DNA of 64,000 nt from Chromohalobacter canadensis (GTDB taxonomy: Bacteria > Pseudomonadota > Gammaproteobacteria > Pseudomonadales > Halomonadaceae), in NCBI RefSeq assembly GCF_029544075.1, contig NZ_JAJQJH010000004.1:1-64000 (forward strand), read 5' to 3'. Every line of letters starts with the position of its first letter. The stretch's first letter is position 1. Below the pieces are notes generated by a model. The model did not search any database. It was not told the DNA's origin and saw nothing but the letters and a program-made list of their open reading frames with translations. The position numbers and the translations under genes are program-made. Below are positions 53,600-63,724 of this stretch, piece after piece.

Positions 53600-54385
53600 T
53601 CAGCTCATCCAGTTGCCGCCATCGACGTTCAGCGTCTGTGCCACCACGTAGTCGCTGTCGGCGGAAGCCAGGAACACCGCCGCACCGACATGATCCTCGG
53701 GACGCCCCATGCGACCATAGGGCACCGCCTCGCCGACCAGGCGCTTCTTCTCGCCGGCCGGGCGGTTCTCGTAGCGCGCGAACAAGGCATCGACCTCGTC
53801 CCACATGGGGGTGTCGACCACCCCGGGGGCGATGCCGTTGACGTTGATGCGGTGCTTGATCAGGGCGAGGCCGCAGGACTGGGTGAGGCTGATCACCGCG
53901 GCCTTGGAGGCGCAGTACATGCTGACCAGGGGCTCGCCGCGGCGCCCGGCCTGGGAGGCCATGTTGATGATCTTGCCGCCCTGGCCGCGCTCGACCATAT
54001 GCGCCGCCACCGCCTGCAGGGTGAAGAAGGTCCCCTTGACGTTGATGCCGAATTGCCGGTCATAGCTGGCCTCGCTGACCTCGAGCACCGGGGCCATGTC
54101 GAATACCGCCGCATTGTTGACGAGGATGTCGATACCGCCGAAACGCGCCTCGACGGCCGCGATCATCGCCTGGCGCGAGTCGGCGTCGGCCACGTCGAGC
54201 CGCACCGCCATCACCGGCGCCTCGTCGACCTCGGCCCGAATCTCGGCGACCGCCTGCTCGGCGGCGTCGGTGTCGATATCGGCGATCGCCACGCGCGCCC
54301 CTTCCCGCAGATAGCCCTTGACGATCGCCAGGCCGATCCCGCGCGCGCCGCCGGTCACCACTGCCGTTCGCTTGTCGAGTTTCAT
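53600..54385 (-). CDS. smoS: Sorbitol/galactitol dehydrogenase (SmoS/PolS-type SDR)
   Basis: A 261-residue classical SDR. It has TGGARGIGLAIVKGY at the cofactor site, IADIDTD (NAD preference), VNNAAV, and the catalytic MASQAGRRGEPLVSMYCASKAAV (Ser, Tyr, Lys). It closely resembles the Rhodobacter sorbitol dehydrogenase SmoS, which oxidises sorbitol to fructose and galactitol to tagatose. It sits in the same operon as the SmoEFGK-like importer. The ATG at 54385 follows AAGGAAC; the open frame starts ten codons earlier. The 77-bp gap to the upstream phosphatase gene holds nothing I recognise. Confidence 0.87.
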   Translation of the reverse strand: MKLDKRTAVVTGGARGIGLAIVKGYLREGARVAIADIDTDAAEQAVAEIRAEVDEAPVMAVRLDVADADSRQAMIAAVEARFGGIDILVNNAAVFDMAPVLEVSEASYDRQFGINVKGTFFTLQAVAAHMVERGQGGKIINMASQAGRRGEPLVSMYCASKAAVISLTQSCGLALIKHRINVNGIAPGVVDTPMWDEVDALFARYENRPAGEKKRLVGEAVPYGRMGRPEDHVGAAVFLASADSDYVVAQTLNVDGGNWMS

Positions 54386-54462
54386 CGCTGTGGTTCCTTG
54401 TTCGAGTGAAGTCATGATGAAGCGCCAGCTTCGGGCCGTCGGCCATATCCCCCCGGCGGTCT

Positions 54463-55154
54463 TCAGCGCACGGCGTGACGCTCGCCGCGCCAGCGCTGTA
54501 CCAGCTCGCCAAGCGCCGCCATGTGCGTGAGCACCTGCCAGGCGCCGGCGTCGCGCAGCCGTTGTGCATGGCCGGGCTCGACATGACTGGCGCCGGTGAA
54601 ACCGATCACCGTCATGCCGGCGGCACAGGCCGCCCGGGTCCCCGAGACACTGTCCTCGATAACGAGGCAGGCGGCAGGCGCGACACCGAGATGCGACGCC
54701 GCCAGGCGATAGACATCAGGCGCCGGCTTGGGGTGCGCGACCTGCTCGGCGGTGAACAGCGGCGCCTTGCCGAGTTGCGCATCGAGCCCGGTGTTGGCCA
54801 GCGAGGCGACGACGCGACGGCGGCGGCTGTTGGAGACGATCGCCAGCGGCAGATCGAGGGCCTCGATGGCAGCCGCCACGCCGGCCATGGCCTCGAGCTC
54901 CTCGGCCAATCGCGCCTCGATCGCCGTGTCGATGCGTTCGAGGGCGTCATCGGGCAAGGCATGCGCGCTGCGGGCAGCCAGATGATCGAGAATCGCCTGG
55001 GTAGTCATGCCCAGTGCCCGGCGCAATTCATCACCGATCGCCAGGTCAGGCAGCCAGGCCGCCAGTCGCTCGCGCAGCACCGTCTCGGCGATGGCTTCGC
55101 TGTCCACCAGCACGCCGTCGCAGTCGAAGATCAGCACCTCCATGGGCGACTTCA

Positions 55155-55155
<1 letters not shown>
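54463..55155 (-). CDS. HAD-superfamily sugar phosphatase (beta-phosphoglucomutase-like)
   Basis: A 230-residue HAD hydrolase with the nucleophile motif FDCDGVLVDSE near residues 9-19, the Ser of motif II in AIVSNSRRRR, the Lys in HPKPAPDVY and the last acid motif LVIEDSVSGTRAA. Members act on sugar phosphates. The start codon shares TGATG with the smoK stop; an internal ATG four codons later is also possible. The larger open frame upstream overlaps the ATPase gene in another frame and is not real. Its role in the operon, perhaps removing inhibitory phosphorylated polyols, is inferred. Confidence 0.85.
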
Positions 55156-56297
<1,142 letters not shown>

Positions 56298-56308
56298 GGC
56301 GGAATTCC

Positions 56309-57130
56309 TTATTTGACGGCGCCGAAGGTGAGACCACGAACCATCTGCTTCTGGGTCAACCAGCCGAAGATCAGAATCGGCGCGATGGCCAGCGTCGAGG
56401 CGGCGGACAACTTGGCCCAGAACAGCCCTTCGGGACTCGAGAAGGAAGCGATGAAAGCGGTCAGCGGGGCGGCATCCGAGGTCGTCAGGTTGAGGCTCCA
56501 GAACGCCTCGTTCCAGCTCAGGATGACCGACAGCAATCCGGTGGACGCGATCCCCGGCAGGGTCAGCGGCAACAGCAGGTAGAGCACTTCCTGCAGGGTG
56601 CCGGCGCCGTCCATGCGTCCTGCTTCGAGGATGTCCTTGGGAATGTCCTTGAAGAAGGTGTACAGCATCCACACCACGATCGGCAGGTTCATCAGCATGT
56701 AGACGATGGTCAGACCGAGCTGGGAGTCGAGCAGGCCCATGTCGCGGAACAGCAGGTACACCGGCATCAGCACGCCGACCGGCGGCAGCATCTTGGTGGA
56801 CAGCATCCACAGCAACGTGCCGCGGGTGCGCTTGGTCGGCAGGAAGGCCATCGAATAGGCCGAGGGAATCGCCACGATCAGCGCCAGCAGGGTCGAGCCG
56901 AACGAGATCACGATGCTGTTCAGGGCGAACTTCAAGTAGTCGGCACGCGCCATGACTTCGTGATAGCCCGCCAGGGTCGGCTCGAAGAACAGGCTCGGCG
57001 GTGTCGCCACGGCCTCGCCTTCGGTCTTGAAGCCGGTCAGCACCATCCAGAAGATCGGAAAGAACACGATCAACGCGATGCCCCAGGCGAGCAGCGTGAG
57101 CAGCAGTTTCTTGGTCATCGTAGGATTCAT
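56309..57130 (-). CDS. smoG: ABC transporter permease for polyols (MalG type)
   Basis: A 273-residue permease with six membrane helices. The family loop that contacts the ATPase is [29 protein letters not shown]. Its gene order (F, G, K) and length match the SmoG/MalG subfamily. GAGGAG precedes the ATG at 57130, with a second ATG four codons on. It lies 15 bp after smoF. Confidence 0.93.
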   Translation of the reverse strand: MNPTMTKKLLLTLLAWGIALIVFFPIFWMVLTGFKTEGEAVATPPSLFFEPTLAGYHEVMARADYLKFALNSIVISFGSTLLALIVAIPSAYSMAFLPTKRTRGTLLWMLSTKMLPPVGVLMPVYLLFRDMGLLDSQLGLTIVYMLMNLPIVVWMLYTFFKDIPKDILEAGRMDGAGTLQEVLYLLLPLTLPGIASTGLLSVILSWNEAFWSLNLTTSDAAPLTAFIASFSSPEGLFWAKLSAASTLAIAPILIFGWLTQKQMVRGLTFGAVK

Positions 57131-57145
57131 GCAGTGCTCCTCGCC

Positions 57146-58033
57146 TCAGGTCTCGAGATTCTTGGCCACGGTGCGGATCAAGAAGATCGCCACGATGTTG
57201 GCCAGGATGATGGCGATGACACCGCCGGCCGAGGCGCCGCCCACGTCGAAGTCCAGCAACGCGCGGATATAGATGAAATAGGCCAGATTGGTCGAGGCCA
57301 GCCCCGGGCCGCCCGAGGTGGTGACGAATATCTCGGCGAAAATCGTCAGCAGGAAGATCATCTCGATCATGATCACCACGCTGATCGCCCGCTTCAGGTG
57401 CGGCAGGGTGATGAACCAGAAGATCGCCAGCGGTCCGGCACCGTCCATGCGCGCCGCTTCGACCTGGTCATCGTCCAGGGACTGGATGGCGGTGAGCAGG
57501 ATCAGCAAGGCGAACGGCATCCACTGCCAGGCGACGATGATGATGATCGACGCCAGCGGCATCGACGAGAACCAGTCGATCACCGGCAGCCCGAGCAGGC
57601 CGCTCAGCCAGGCGAACACGCCGTTGACCGGGTGCATCAGCATGTTCTTCCACACCAGGGCGCCGACCGTGGGCATGACGAAGAACGGCGCGATCACCAG
57701 CAGGCGGGCGATGCCGCGACCGAAGAACTCCTGCTGGAAGAGCACCGCCAGCAGCGTGCCGCCGATCACGCTGATCGCCAGCACCCAGCCGACCAGCAGC
57801 AGGGTGTTGCCCATCGCAGTCCACAAGGCCGGATCGGTGAGCAGATAGGTATAGTTATCCCAGCCGGCGAAACCGGAAATCATGGGATTGATCAGGTTAT
57901 AGCGCTGGAAGGAGAACCACAGGGTCATGCCCAGTGGCACCAGCATCCACAGCAGCAGCAACGTCACCGCCGGTCCCTGCAGGAACACGTTGCGGAAGCC
58001 GCCGACGGTTCGTCCGGACGTTCTCTCGCGCAT
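57146..58033 (-). CDS. smoF: ABC transporter permease for polyols (MalF type)
   Basis: A 295-residue permease with six membrane helices and the ATPase-contact loop [26 protein letters not shown]. The ATG at 58033 gives the family length; the frame continues 16 codons upstream into the stem-loop region, which I judge untranslated. The ribosome site is weak (GGGGCATTCCC), consistent with lower production than the receptor encoded upstream. Confidence 0.92.
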   Translation of the reverse strand: MRERTSGRTVGGFRNVFLQGPAVTLLLLWMLVPLGMTLWFSFQRYNLINPMISGFAGWDNYTYLLTDPALWTAMGNTLLLVGWVLAISVIGGTLLAVLFQQEFFGRGIARLLVIAPFFVMPTVGALVWKNMLMHPVNGVFAWLSGLLGLPVIDWFSSMPLASIIIIVAWQWMPFALLILLTAIQSLDDDQVEAARMDGAGPLAIFWFITLPHLKRAISVVIMIEMIFLLTIFAEIFVTTSGGPGLASTNLAYFIYIRALLDFDVGGASAGGVIAIILANIVAIFLIRTVAKNLET

Positions 58034-58068
58034 GGGAATGCCCCATTGAAGGAAACAGGTCGGAAAAG

Positions 58069-58095
58069 GCGGCCGGATCATGACGATCCGGCCGC
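58069..58095 (-). other. Stem-loop with T-tail between the receptor gene smoE and smoF
   Basis: A perfect 11-bp stem GCGGCCGGATC/GATCCGGCCGC with a 5-base loop. On the minus strand it is followed by CCTTTTCC. It lies 16 bases past the smoE stop and looks like a partial terminator that lets the receptor be made in excess. Confidence 0.7.
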
Positions 58096-58111
58096 GGCGG
58101 GAGGCTATCGC

Positions 58112-59422
58112 TTAGTCGTAGTATCCCGCCTGGCGCATGGTGCGATCGACCGAACGCTGGGCCTGGTCGAGCGCGGCATCGACGGACTGTTGACCGGCAA
58201 GTGCAGCCCCGATCATCTGTCCCACCTGGGTGCCTACCGCCTGGAACTCGGGGATGTTGACGGTCTGCACGCCGATGTAGGGACTCGGCTTGAGCGTCGA
58301 ATCGGTGGGATCGGCGGTCTGGATGGCGTTGAGCACGAAGTCGGCGAACGGCGCAGCTTCCTGGTACTTGGGATTCTCGTAGGTGGACTCACGGGTGCCC
58401 GGCGGCACACTGGTCCAGCCTTCGGTTTCCCCTACCAGCTCGATGTAGTCCTGCGAGGTCGCCCAGGTAATGAAGGTCCTGGCGGCGTCCTTGGCATCCG
58501 ACGAGGCGGGAATCGCCAGCGTCCACGACCACAGCCAGTTGGCGCCCTTCGGGGTCTCGGCGATCGGCGCCGGGGCGAAGCCGAGCTTGTCGGCGACCTG
58601 CGACTCGTCGGGATTGTAGAGACGTCCGGCAGCGGACGTGGCATCGACCCACATGCCGCACTTGCCGCTGGAGAACAGCGCCTGATTCTCGTTGAAGCCG
58701 TTGGAGGTCGCCCCCGGCGGGCCATAGTTGTTCATCAGGTCGACATAGAAACCGACCGCTTCCTTCCACTCCGGCGAGTTGATTTCCGGATGCCATTCCT
58801 CGTCGAACCAGCGACCGCCGAAGGTATTGACCAGGGTGCTGACGAACGCCATGTTCTCGCCCCAGCCCGGCTTGCCGCGCAGGCAGATGCCATACACGCC
58901 GTTGTCGGGATCGTTGATCTGGCTCGCCCAGTCCTCGACCTGCTCCCAGGTCGGCTGTTCGGGCATCTCGATGCCGGCCTGCTCGAACAGGTCGGTGCGG
59001 TAGTACATCATCGAGCTTTCACCGTAGAACGGCAGCGCGTAGAGCGAACCGTCCTGGCTCAGGCCGTCGCGGATCGGCTTGAGCAGATCCTGCTCGTTGT
59101 AGCTCTCGGGCAGGTCGTCGAGCTCGACCAGCCAATCCTGCTTGGCCCAGATCGGCACCTCGTACGTCCCGATGGTCATGACATCGAACTGGCCGCCGTC
59201 GGTGGCGATGTCGGTGGTCAGACGCTGACGCAACACGTTTTCCTCGAGCACCACCCATTCCAGGTCGATGTCCGGGTGGGCCTTTTCGAATTCGTCGGTC
59301 AGGCCCTGCATGATGATCATGTCGTTGTTGTTCACCGTGGCCACGGTGATGGTCTCGGCGTGAGCGGCGAACGAAGCCAGTGTCGCGGCTCCGGCCAGGG
59401 GTAGAGCGTAGGTAAGGCGCAT
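58112..59422 (-). CDS. smoE: ABC transporter sugar-alcohol-binding protein (SmoE type)
   Basis: A 436-residue periplasmic receptor of the type 1 extracellular solute-binding family. The signal peptide MRLTYALPLAGAATLASFAAHA has cleavage after AHA at about residue 22. The mature domain includes ITVATVNNNDMIIMQGLTDEFEKAHPDIDL and GYDCLRGKP-like GICLRGKPGWGENMAF segments, typical of sorbitol/mannitol receptors. AGGAG precedes the ATG at 59422. It is the first gene of the transporter part, with a candidate operator directly upstream. Confidence 0.93.
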   Translation of the reverse strand: MRLTYALPLAGAATLASFAAHAETITVATVNNNDMIIMQGLTDEFEKAHPDIDLEWVVLEENVLRQRLTTDIATDGGQFDVMTIGTYEVPIWAKQDWLVELDDLPESYNEQDLLKPIRDGLSQDGSLYALPFYGESSMMYYRTDLFEQAGIEMPEQPTWEQVEDWASQINDPDNGVYGICLRGKPGWGENMAFVSTLVNTFGGRWFDEEWHPEINSPEWKEAVGFYVDLMNNYGPPGATSNGFNENQALFSSGKCGMWVDATSAAGRLYNPDESQVADKLGFAPAPIAETPKGANWLWSWTLAIPASSDAKDAARTFITWATSQDYIELVGETEGWTSVPPGTRESTYENPKYQEAAPFADFVLNAIQTADPTDSTLKPSPYIGVQTVNIPEFQAVGTQVGQMIGAALAGQQSVDAALDQAQRSVDRTMRQAGYYD

Positions 59423-59440
59423 GGCGAGCTCCTGGGAGAA

Positions 59441-59490
59441 GATCATTGAATTTGTTTTGATCAATCTACTCATCGAGTATTCAAATGATC
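59441..59490. promoter_or_regulatory. Candidate SorC-type operator upstream of smoE
   Basis: Inverted arms GATCATTGAATTT (59441-59453) and TATTCAAATGATC (59478-59490) flank a smaller inverted repeat TACTC-ATC-GAGTA (59467-59479) and a TTGATCAA palindrome. The array ends about 20 bases before smoE and begins about 45 bases after the regulator gene. Confidence 0.45.
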
Positions 59491-59536
59491 ATTTGCAGCG
59501 CCAAAAAAAGCAAACCCCTCACGCTTAGACTTTGGC

Positions 59537-60493
59537 CTAAGCCCCCAATGCGGACACGATATAGCGAGCCGCCGCTTCGTCCGTCACAAGTCCCTTGAGC
59601 CAGCCGCCTCGCAGGGCGCTCAGGATGGCCGGCCCCTTGTCGTGCCCGCCCGCCAGGCCCATCAGCGGCTGCCCGCCCAGTGCCGAGAGCGGCAGGCTGG
59701 TGATGCGGCGCGTGATCGGACAGTCGATGAGCCGTCCCTGGATATCCAGCGGCCAGCCGAGCAGTTCCCCCACCGCACCGGCCTCGAGCAGCTCGTTGAG
59801 TTCGGCCTCGCTGATGAAATGATCCTGGAACAGGGTCGCGCGCGGATCGATGCGGCCGATGCCGATGACCCCGGTTTCGGCCTCGCGGGCGATATGAAAC
59901 ACCGCCTGCACCAGCTGCTGGGCAAGCAACGCTTCCTTCTCTTCCACCGAGGCGGCCACTACCGGTGCGGGCAGCAGGAAGCGCTCCGCCCCGGTCTTGT
60001 CGGCCAGGACCATCACCCCGTCGTAGCGGTTGGCGGAACCGTCGCGGGCGACATTGCCCACCAGCGAGACGATACGATGCTGCGAGCGATCCAGGCGACT
60101 CAGGGCTTCCACGGTGGCACGCACCGAACGCCCGGTGCCCAGCGACAGCGTCAGGGGCGCTTGACGATCGAGAAGGCTCGCCAGCCGTTCGGCGCCGGCC
60201 TGGGCGAGAAAGCGCGGACTGCTTTCCGGCAGCTCGGGGTCGCTGGGCACCACATCGCAGAAATCCAATCCGAAGTGCGTGAGAATCGCCTCGCCCATGG
60301 CCATGCACTGGGAGATGGGATGATCGACATGCACCTTGACCAGCCCTTCCTGACGCGCCAGGGCCAGCAAGCGCTGGACCCCGGGCCGCGAGACGCCCAG
60401 CAGGCGGGCGATATCGTCCTGCGTGCGCCCACCGACGTAGGAGAGCCAGGCCGCGCGCGCCGCCTGCTCGCGCTTGAGTTCGTATTTATCCAT
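59537..60493 (-). CDS. SorC-family (DeoR-like) transcriptional regulator of polyol genes
   Basis: A 318-residue SorC/SmoC-type regulator. The N-terminal helix-turn-helix is RAAWLSYVGGRTQDDIARLLGVSRPGVQRLLALARQEGLV (about residues 12-50). The C-terminal sugar-binding domain has LSLGTGRSVRATVEALS and GLAGGHDKGPAILSALRGGWLKGLVTDE, the phosphosugar-sensing region of the family. The ATG at 60493 follows AGGAG; the frame runs 24 codons further upstream. It is the first gene of the polyol cluster. It likely activates or represses smoE onwards in response to a phosphorylated intermediate. Confidence 0.9.
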   Translation of the reverse strand: MDKYELKREQAARAAWLSYVGGRTQDDIARLLGVSRPGVQRLLALARQEGLVKVHVDHPISQCMAMGEAILTHFGLDFCDVVPSDPELPESSPRFLAQAGAERLASLLDRQAPLTLSLGTGRSVRATVEALSRLDRSQHRIVSLVGNVARDGSANRYDGVMVLADKTGAERFLLPAPVVAASVEEKEALLAQQLVQAVFHIAREAETGVIGIGRIDPRATLFQDHFISEAELNELLEAGAVGELLGWPLDIQGRLIDCPITRRITSLPLSALGGQPLMGLAGGHDKGPAILSALRGGWLKGLVTDEAAARYIVSALGA

Positions 60494-60629
60494 CGCCGCT
60501 ACTCCTGCTGGGAGGCCCGTTACCGGACGACCACGTACTTGAACATCACGTCTGTCGAACGCCAATGCCGGGCATCATCGCAACCGCGCACGCACCGTAC
60601 AACTGAGACGATGGACGGTGGCACCGCGA

Positions 60630-62009
60630 TCACGACTCGGCGACACTCGGCGCCACCGGCGAGGACGGTAACCAGGCACGCGCCGCCAGTCCGCCCAGCG
60701 TAGACTCGGCGAGCTGCAGACGGCCGCCGTAGAGGGTCATCAAATCCTCGACGATCGCCAGCCCCAGGCCGGAGCCGGAGCGCCGTTCGTCGAGACGCGC
60801 GCCGCGTGCCAGGGCAGCCTCACGCTGGGCCTCGCTCATCCCCGGCCCGTCGTCTTCGATCACCAGCACGACGCCCGCGCCCTGTGGATAGAAACGCAGC
60901 GAGACCTGCGACGACGCCCAGCGCAGGGCATTCTCGAGCAGGTTGCCGACCAGTTCCTGAAGGTCCTGGGCATCCATGCGCACACTGAGGTCGGCCGCCA
61001 GCTCGGCGTCCAGCCGAACCCCGCGCCGCTCCCCCATCCGGGTCAGGCCATCGAGCACCGGGGCGAGGGTTTTCCCGACATCGATCTTGCCGACCAGCAC
61101 GCCGCCCCCCGTCGCCGAGGCACGCGCCAGATGGTGGCGCACGGCATCGTCGATGCGTCCGAGCTCGCCCTGCACGCGGTCACGCGTCTCGTCGGGAAAA
61201 CGCTCCGCCAGCGTCGTCAGCACGCTGACCGGGGTCTTGAGGGCATGCGCCAGATTGCCGGCGGCATGTCGGCCACGTTCGATCAGCCGTCGATCGCGTT
61301 CCAGCACACCGTTCATGGCACCTGCCAGACGTGCCAGTTCGTCGGGCAGAAAACGCGTCTCCAGACTCTCGGCGTCTCCGGACTCCACGGCCCGCAAGTT
61401 GGCGTGCATGCGCCGCAGCGGCGCCAGTCCCCAGCGGATCTGCACCGCCAGGCCAACCAGCAACAGGGCCCCCAGGGCCAGCAGCGACAGGCCCAACAAC
61501 CACTCGAAACGCGCCACCTCGCGATCCAGCTCCTCGCGGGAAGCAGCGACGCTGACATGCAGCGTCCCGGCATGCCCCGGCAAGCGGATGTCGCGTTCCA
61601 TGACCCGCAAGCGATTGCCGCGCGGCCCATCGACTTCGGAGACCGCCAGGCCCTGGATGTCGTCGGTCGGCAGGCGCTGGTCCCATAGCGAGCGCGACGT
61701 CAGTGCCTGCCCTTCGCCTGCCACCTGCCAGTACCAGCCCGAGTAGACGCGCTCGAAGCGTGGATCGCCCAGAGAACGCGTCATGCGCAGTTCATTGCTC
61801 TGGGGATCGAGCTGCGCCCCGGCCAGCAGTACGTTGAGCAATGACTCGAGGCGGTCGTCGAAGGCAGTGGTGACGGCATCGCGGAAGTTATAGGCCAGGC
61901 CGGTGCCGGCCAGTGGCAACGCGACCATGACCAGCAACAGCGAGGCGATCAGCAACCGAGCCCGGATCGAGGTACGCGCGATGCGCTGTTGCCAGGCGCG
62001 TCGCCTCAT
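60630..62009 (-). CDS. Sensor histidine kinase, PhoQ/QseC-like
   Basis: A 459-residue sensor kinase. It has two membrane helices (about residues 17-40 and 170-195), a sensor domain of about 125 residues between them, HAMP, and the phosphorylation helix GNLAHALKTPVSVL, whose HALKTP form is typical of PhoQ-like kinases. The ATPase domain has NLLENALRWA, DDGPGM and GSGLGLAIVEDL. It overlaps the regulator gene by four bases (ATGA), so production is coupled. The signal is unknown; the PepSY partner suggests envelope conditions. Confidence 0.9.
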   Translation of the reverse strand: MRRRAWQQRIARTSIRARLLIASLLLVMVALPLAGTGLAYNFRDAVTTAFDDRLESLLNVLLAGAQLDPQSNELRMTRSLGDPRFERVYSGWYWQVAGEGQALTSRSLWDQRLPTDDIQGLAVSEVDGPRGNRLRVMERDIRLPGHAGTLHVSVAASREELDREVARFEWLLGLSLLALGALLLVGLAVQIRWGLAPLRRMHANLRAVESGDAESLETRFLPDELARLAGAMNGVLERDRRLIERGRHAAGNLAHALKTPVSVLTTLAERFPDETRDRVQGELGRIDDAVRHHLARASATGGGVLVGKIDVGKTLAPVLDGLTRMGERRGVRLDAELAADLSVRMDAQDLQELVGNLLENALRWASSQVSLRFYPQGAGVVLVIEDDGPGMSEAQREAALARGARLDERRSGSGLGLAIVEDLMTLYGGRLQLAESTLGGLAARAWLPSSPVAPSVAES

Positions 62010-62677
62010 GGCGTCTCCTCGAGGGCCACCAGGCGATAGCCCTGGCCGCGCAGGGTCTCGATGCGCTGGTTGCCCAGCTTGCGACGCAGGCGGCTGATCT
62101 GGACATCGATGACGTTGGAGTCGGGCTCGTGGTCCCGGTCATAGACATGCTCTGAAAGCTCGGTGCGGGTCACGATTCGCGGGGCGGCATGCAGCAGATA
62201 CGCCAGCAGGCGCGATTCCTGGGCCGTCAGCGTGATCGGACGGCCTGCCAGGGTGACACTGCCGGTATGCGTATCCAGTGCCAGCTCGCCGAGCTTGAGG
62301 ATCGGATGTGCATGCCCGTGGCTGCGTCGTACCAGGGCGCGCAGACGGAACAGGACTTCTGCCGTCTCGAAGGGCTTGGTGACGTAATCGTCGGCCCCGG
62401 CGGAAAAGCCTGCCGCCTTATCCGACCAGCGTTCGCGGGCCGTGAGCACTAATACCGGCAAGTCGATTCCATCCTCGCGCCAGGCCGCTAGCCAGCGCGT
62501 ACCGTCACCATCGGGGAGCCCCAGATCGAGTATCACGGCGTCATAGGATTCGACGCGCACGAGATAATCGGCCGCGTGGCCAGTCTCGGCATGTTCCCAC
62601 AACAGCCCCGCTTCTCCGAGCGCCTCGCCGAGCGCCTGTGCCAGCGCGGTATCATCCTCGACCAGCAACACCTTCAT
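62006..62677 (-). CDS. OmpR-family response regulator, PhoP/QseB-like
   Basis: A 223-residue regulator. The receiver domain starts MKVLLVEDDTALAQAL, with the phospho-acceptor in VILDLGLPDGDG and Lys in YVTKPF. The winged helix includes LTAQESRLLAYLLHAAPRIVTRTELSEHVYDRDHEPDSNVIDVQISRLRRKLG. The start overlaps the stop of the PepSY gene (ATGA); the longer frame upstream (to 62923) runs through that gene and is not real. With the kinase it forms a tightly coupled three-gene unit. Confidence 0.93.
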   Translation of the reverse strand: MKVLLVEDDTALAQALGEALGEAGLLWEHAETGHAADYLVRVESYDAVILDLGLPDGDGTRWLAAWREDGIDLPVLVLTARERWSDKAAGFSAGADDYVTKPFETAEVLFRLRALVRRSHGHAHPILKLGELALDTHTGSVTLAGRPITLTAQESRLLAYLLHAAPRIVTRTELSEHVYDRDHEPDSNVIDVQISRLRRKLGNQRIETLRGQGYRLVALEETP

Positions 62678-63015
62678 TGACGTGCCATCCCATCGATATT
62701 GACCCCTTCGATACCAATCATTTCCCCGCTCGTGGCATCGAATTCGAATTCCACTACCTGCCCCTGCGGACCAATCATGTCGATTTCGTAGCGCGGCATG
62801 CCATCGTCGCGCTCGAGCTCTACCTCTAGCACTTGACCGATATAATGGTGCTCGAGCCAGTCGAGCACCTTGGGCAGTGCCACCACACGCCCCTCTTCCA
62901 CCTCGCGGTGCAGTGAGCGCCATTCGTCATCGTCAGCCGCGACCAGTGACTGGCAGGCCATGATGCCCACCGCCACCAGCATCAGCGCTTTGATACAGCG
63001 ATTGAAGCGTTTCAT
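62674..63015 (-). CDS. Periplasmic PepSY-domain protein
   Basis: A 113-residue secreted protein. The signal peptide (KRFNRCIKALMLVAVGIMACQSLVA, cleaved near residue 26) is followed by one PepSY-type domain (VEEGRVVALPKVLDWLEHHYIGQVLEVELERDDG to YEIDMIGPQGQVVEFEFDATSGEMI). It is translationally coupled to the response regulator downstream. Small PepSY proteins often accompany PhoPQ/QseBC-like systems and are thought to modulate the sensor or a protease. It faces a second PepSY-like gene across a 235-bp divergent region in which I recognise no specific site. Confidence 0.85.
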   Translation of the reverse strand: MKRFNRCIKALMLVAVGIMACQSLVAADDDEWRSLHREVEEGRVVALPKVLDWLEHHYIGQVLEVELERDDGMPRYEIDMIGPQGQVVEFEFDATSGEMIGIEGVNIDGMARQ

Positions 63016-63250
63016 GGATACGAGTCTGCCTCAGCCGACATGAATGCAGCATGAATACTTGCGGGCTAGTACTCCGTACCAGCCCTACCACGCCAGGGGC
63101 ATGATCTCCGCCATGCATGCCAACACCCGGACACATGAACGAAAGATGAACATCGTTTTCAGGTGACTGCAAGGTAGACGGCGTTAGCGTATCCCTATCC
63201 GCAGTCGCGGTATGTCATACCAACCTTGAGGCGAAAGCCAGGAGTGAACC

Positions 63251-63724
63251 ATGAAGACGATGCATATGCTGATGATGCCGATGGTCCTCACGGGCGGGTT
63301 ATCCACCGCCGCACTCGCCGATGAAGGCGGCCTGTCACCAAGCAAGCTCGAGTCACTGCTCAACGATGCCAATGCCTATGGCTTCACCCATTACGATGAA
63401 GTCGCTATCGATGACGGTAGCCGTCTTGAGGTGGAAGGCTGGCGTGACGATGGCTGGCAACTCGATATCGATATGCTGGTCGAGGATGGCAGCCTAGTGC
63501 ACGAGAAACGTCATAAGGACACCATCCCCAACTGGAGCCTGACCAGTGACGAACTGCATCAGGCCCTGAGCAATGCTCAGGGCGCCGGTATGAAACGCTT
63601 TGCCGAATTGGATGTCGATGAAAGAGGGCATGTGGATATAGAAGGCTACGACGCCCAGAATAGTGAGATCGACATTCGCCTTGAGCGCAATGACCTAACG
63701 GTCACCGGAGTGGAACATGACTAA
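63251..63724 (+). CDS. Secreted protein with two PepSY-like repeats
   Basis: A 157-residue protein with a signal peptide ending near ALA at residue 23. The mature part shows two similar units: SKLESLLNDANAYGFTHYDEVAIDDGSRLEVEGWRDDGWQLDIDM and SDELHQALSNAQGAGMKRFAELDVDERGHVDIEGYDAQNSEIDIRL. Each has a helix, then strands, as in PepSY/YpeB-like domains. Its stop codon overlaps the ATG of the next gene. It is divergent from the PepSY-regulator-kinase operon, so it is a likely target of that system. Confidence 0.75.
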   Translation: MKTMHMLMMPMVLTGGLSTAALADEGGLSPSKLESLLNDANAYGFTHYDEVAIDDGSRLEVEGWRDDGWQLDIDMLVEDGSLVHEKRHKDTIPNWSLTSDELHQALSNAQGAGMKRFAELDVDERGHVDIEGYDAQNSEIDIRLERNDLTVTGVEHD

